The notes beneath the pieces were generated by a model. It was not told where the DNA came from and made no database searches. It saw only the letters and a list, made by a program, of their open reading frames with translations. A stretch of 64,000 bases of DNA from Trichodesmium sp002260545 (lineage in GTDB: Bacteria; Cyanobacteriota; Cyanobacteriia; Cyanobacteriales; Microcoleaceae): positions 1 through 64,000 of the forward strand of contig NZ_JBNHEQ010000210.1 in the NCBI RefSeq assembly GCF_050016015.1, read 5' to 3'. Below, piece after piece: positions 62,455 to 64,000 of this stretch; position 1 is the stretch's first letter, and every line of letters begins with the position of its first letter. Made by a program: the position numbers and the translations under genes.

Positions 62455-63216
62455 ATGGAAAATTACAAGTTCATTTTTATTGGTGGTTTACACAGAAGTG
62501 GGACATCTTTGGTGTTTAAATGCCTGAGAGAACATCCTCAAATTAGTGGCTTTAAAAAAACTAGAGCTTTTGAGGATGAAGGTCAACATCTACAGTCAGT
62601 TTACTATCCCGCAATAAAGTATGGTGGAGCGGGAAAATTCGGTTTTAATAGAGCATCTTTTTTAGATGAAAATTCAGAGTTAGCAACTTTAGCTAATGCA
62701 GAAAAACTGTTTCATCAGTGGGAGAAATATTGGGATATTCAAAAGCCTTTCTTATTAGAAAAGTCACCACCTAATTTAGTGAGAACTCGTTTTTTGCAAA
62801 AATTATTTCCTAATTCATTTTTTATTATTATTTTTAGACATCCTATAGCGGTTTCTTATGCAACTAGGAAATGGTGTAAAAATCCATTGCATTCCCTAGT
62901 AGAACATTGGCTGAGATGCTACGAAAAATTTGACTCAGACAAGGCAAGTATAAAAAATGTTTTAGCGATTAAGTATGAAGATTTTGTAGCAAATCCTCAA
63001 ATTATTTTAAATCAAATCTACTCCTTTATTAATTTAGAAAGTTTTCCTGTAAATGTTGAAGTTAGTTCTAAGGTAAATGATAAATATTTTTCTCGTTGGC
63101 ATCAGTGGAAAAGCAATAAGATTATGAATTTATATGCCAGTTATATAGAATCAAGGTTCGAGACGAGAGTTAATAATTTTGGCTATAGTCTGAAGAATTT
63201 GGAAATAATTCAATGA
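62455..63216 (+). CDS. Sulfotransferase family protein
   Basis: 253 residues from the ATG at 62455; an upstream TTG at 62422 would add 11 poorly conserved residues. The P-loop IFIGGLHRSGTSLVFKCL (7-24) and SFFIIIFRHPIAVSYATRKW mark PAPS binding, and LLEKSPPNLVRTRFLQ is the conserved middle block. It is only loosely similar to the preceding gene, so the pair is probably not a recent duplication. It lies 38 bases after it and is likely co-transcribed. Confidence 0.85.
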   Translation: MENYKFIFIGGLHRSGTSLVFKCLREHPQISGFKKTRAFEDEGQHLQSVYYPAIKYGGAGKFGFNRASFLDENSELATLANAEKLFHQWEKYWDIQKPFLLEKSPPNLVRTRFLQKLFPNSFFIIIFRHPIAVSYATRKWCKNPLHSLVEHWLRCYEKFDSDKASIKNVLAIKYEDFVANPQIILNQIYSFINLESFPVNVEVSSKVNDKYFSRWHQWKSNKIMNLYASYIESRFETRVNNFGYSLKNLEIIQ

Positions 63217-63818
63217 ATTAGTAGTAATCTAAAAGTAGTGATATTTACTATAAAAATTTAATTAGTTTATATACACTTTTCCTGTAATATCAAATCTGGA
63301 TAATTACTATATCCAACTCATTGGAACTGCAACAGAGTAGAAGCAAGCAATCTCAATGATTGAGGAGATTGCCTCCTATCATCGCAATGACGACTTTTTA
63401 GCAGAATTATATATAATACCAAGTACGATTAATATTTAGTAAAAAACTGCGGATATTGATTATAACTGCTTGTTTTTGTATCAAGTTTTATCTGCTGATT
63501 GAGAGATAAAAATTACCATTTTTATTCCTTACTTAAACTCTTAGTAACATTCTTTAACTCTTCGTAACATTATTTGCTTCAGATATGGTAGAATTCATTT
63601 AGATAGTTGTAATTCAAAACACTAACTTGTTGTGATAATAGTCACTGAATTTATCGCTACAGTCTATAATTAAGTCTAAAATAGAAGATATAAATTCAAA
63701 TCAATATGGCAGTGTTATTTTTTTTGTAAATATGGGAAAAATCAAAAGTAATAGCTTAATTATCAAATAGTAACAATGTTAAAGCTTACCAATAATATGA
63801 CAGACCAGGGAAAAGCCT
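63217..63818. other. Intergenic before the HpsA-like gene
   Basis: A hairpin-forming GCAATCTC...GAGATTGC unit lies at about 63346-63371, related to one at 38418. A family B left end (ATATCAAATCTGG) stands at about 63287. The remaining 400 bases are AT-rich, and nothing more is recognised. Confidence 0.5.
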
Positions 63819-64000
63819 ATGTATTACCATAATATTAAAAAAAATATCAAAACTATAGTGATAAATATAAGCAAACAATCAAAACTACTAATTAGGGGAT
63901 TAGTAAAATTTACTGCTCGGAGAAAAACAACTTTAGGAAAAGCTACTAATGCAGGATTTGTACTTCCTACAGTGACAATGGTTATGTTAGTAGTCGTATT
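63819..64000 (+). CDS. hpsA: HpsA-like pseudopilin, N-terminal part (runs off the window)
   Basis: 60 codons are visible from the ATG at 63819 before the window ends. A basic N-terminus (MYYHNIKKNIKTIVINISKQ onward, with ARRKTT) is followed by NAGFVLPTVTMVMLVVV. The G-F-V-L-P-T-V followed by a hydrophobic stretch is the prepilin-type start of HpsA, a large protein of the hormogonium polysaccharide system in filamentous cyanobacteria. A different type-IV-pilin-like protein cannot be excluded from 60 residues. The HpsE-like and sulfotransferase genes upstream support the call. Confidence 0.6.
   Translation, partial: MYYHNIKKNIKTIVINISKQSKLLIRGLVKFTARRKTTLGKATNAGFVLPTVTMVMLVVV

Overview
The window is chromosomal DNA from a filamentous cyanobacterium. 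The taxon is clear from a psbE-psbF-psbL-psbJ operon with ycf48 and a membrane-anchored rubredoxin beside it, from ndhC-ndhK-ndhJ, from HpsE-type glycosyltransferases, a PEP-CTERM protein and scattered HIP1 octamers (GCGATCGC). Roughly a quarter of the sequence lies between genes. Those gaps are filled with heptamer repeats (TTATCAA, TTATCCA, TTAGTTATCAG types) and with small inverted-repeat elements. That architecture fits the Trichodesmium/Okeania part of the Oscillatoriales, but the genus is an inference.

Layout. 1-13.4 kb: a secreted-type PPC-domain protein, then a surface-glycan-like island of five SGNH/GDSL hydrolase paralogues (three of one type, two of another) around a polytopic GT-C-like membrane protein. 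13.8-17.3 kb: mfd. 17.7-19.5 kb: a tandem array of PD-(D/E)XK nuclease-like genes with two intact copies, two broken copies and a duplicated 3' end. 20-22.6 kb: psbEFLJ, ycf48 and rubA, all leftward, with a clear terminator. 23.2-24.8 kb: ndhCKJ with overlapping genes. 25.3-30.5 kb: a 1742-residue protein made of about 14 SdrD_B-like, calcium-loop-bearing repeats. 31.3-42.7 kb: an M16 peptidase, a VWA-like protein without its metal site, a large hybrid histidine kinase whose GAF domain has the Cys-His of a cyanobacteriochrome, a PEP-CTERM protein, an ADP-heptose-type PfkB kinase, a response regulator, a candidate 6S RNA and lipA. 43-49.7 kb: two orphan proteins, gloA, clpB, a DUF6887 gene with a broken DUF6888 partner, and a graveyard of a Phd/PIN toxin-antitoxin pair and a XisI fragment. 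49.7-64 kb: a polysaccharide locus with a methyltransferase, two HpsE-like and two other glycosyltransferases and three sulfotransferases, ending in the truncated start of an HpsA-like pseudopilin; htpG and rpmB sit within it.

The genes suggest two investments. One is photosynthetic complex assembly (PSII cytochrome b559 cluster, Ycf48, rubredoxin, NDH-1). The other is a secreted, probably sulfated polysaccharide linked to hormogonium or gliding-type motility (HpsE, sulfotransferases, HpsA-like), plus surface proteins.

The most notable non-genic content is at least five families of short inverted-repeat elements, often nested in each other, and heptamer repeats that run directly into start or stop codons. 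All family calls were made by eye from sequence, without database searches.
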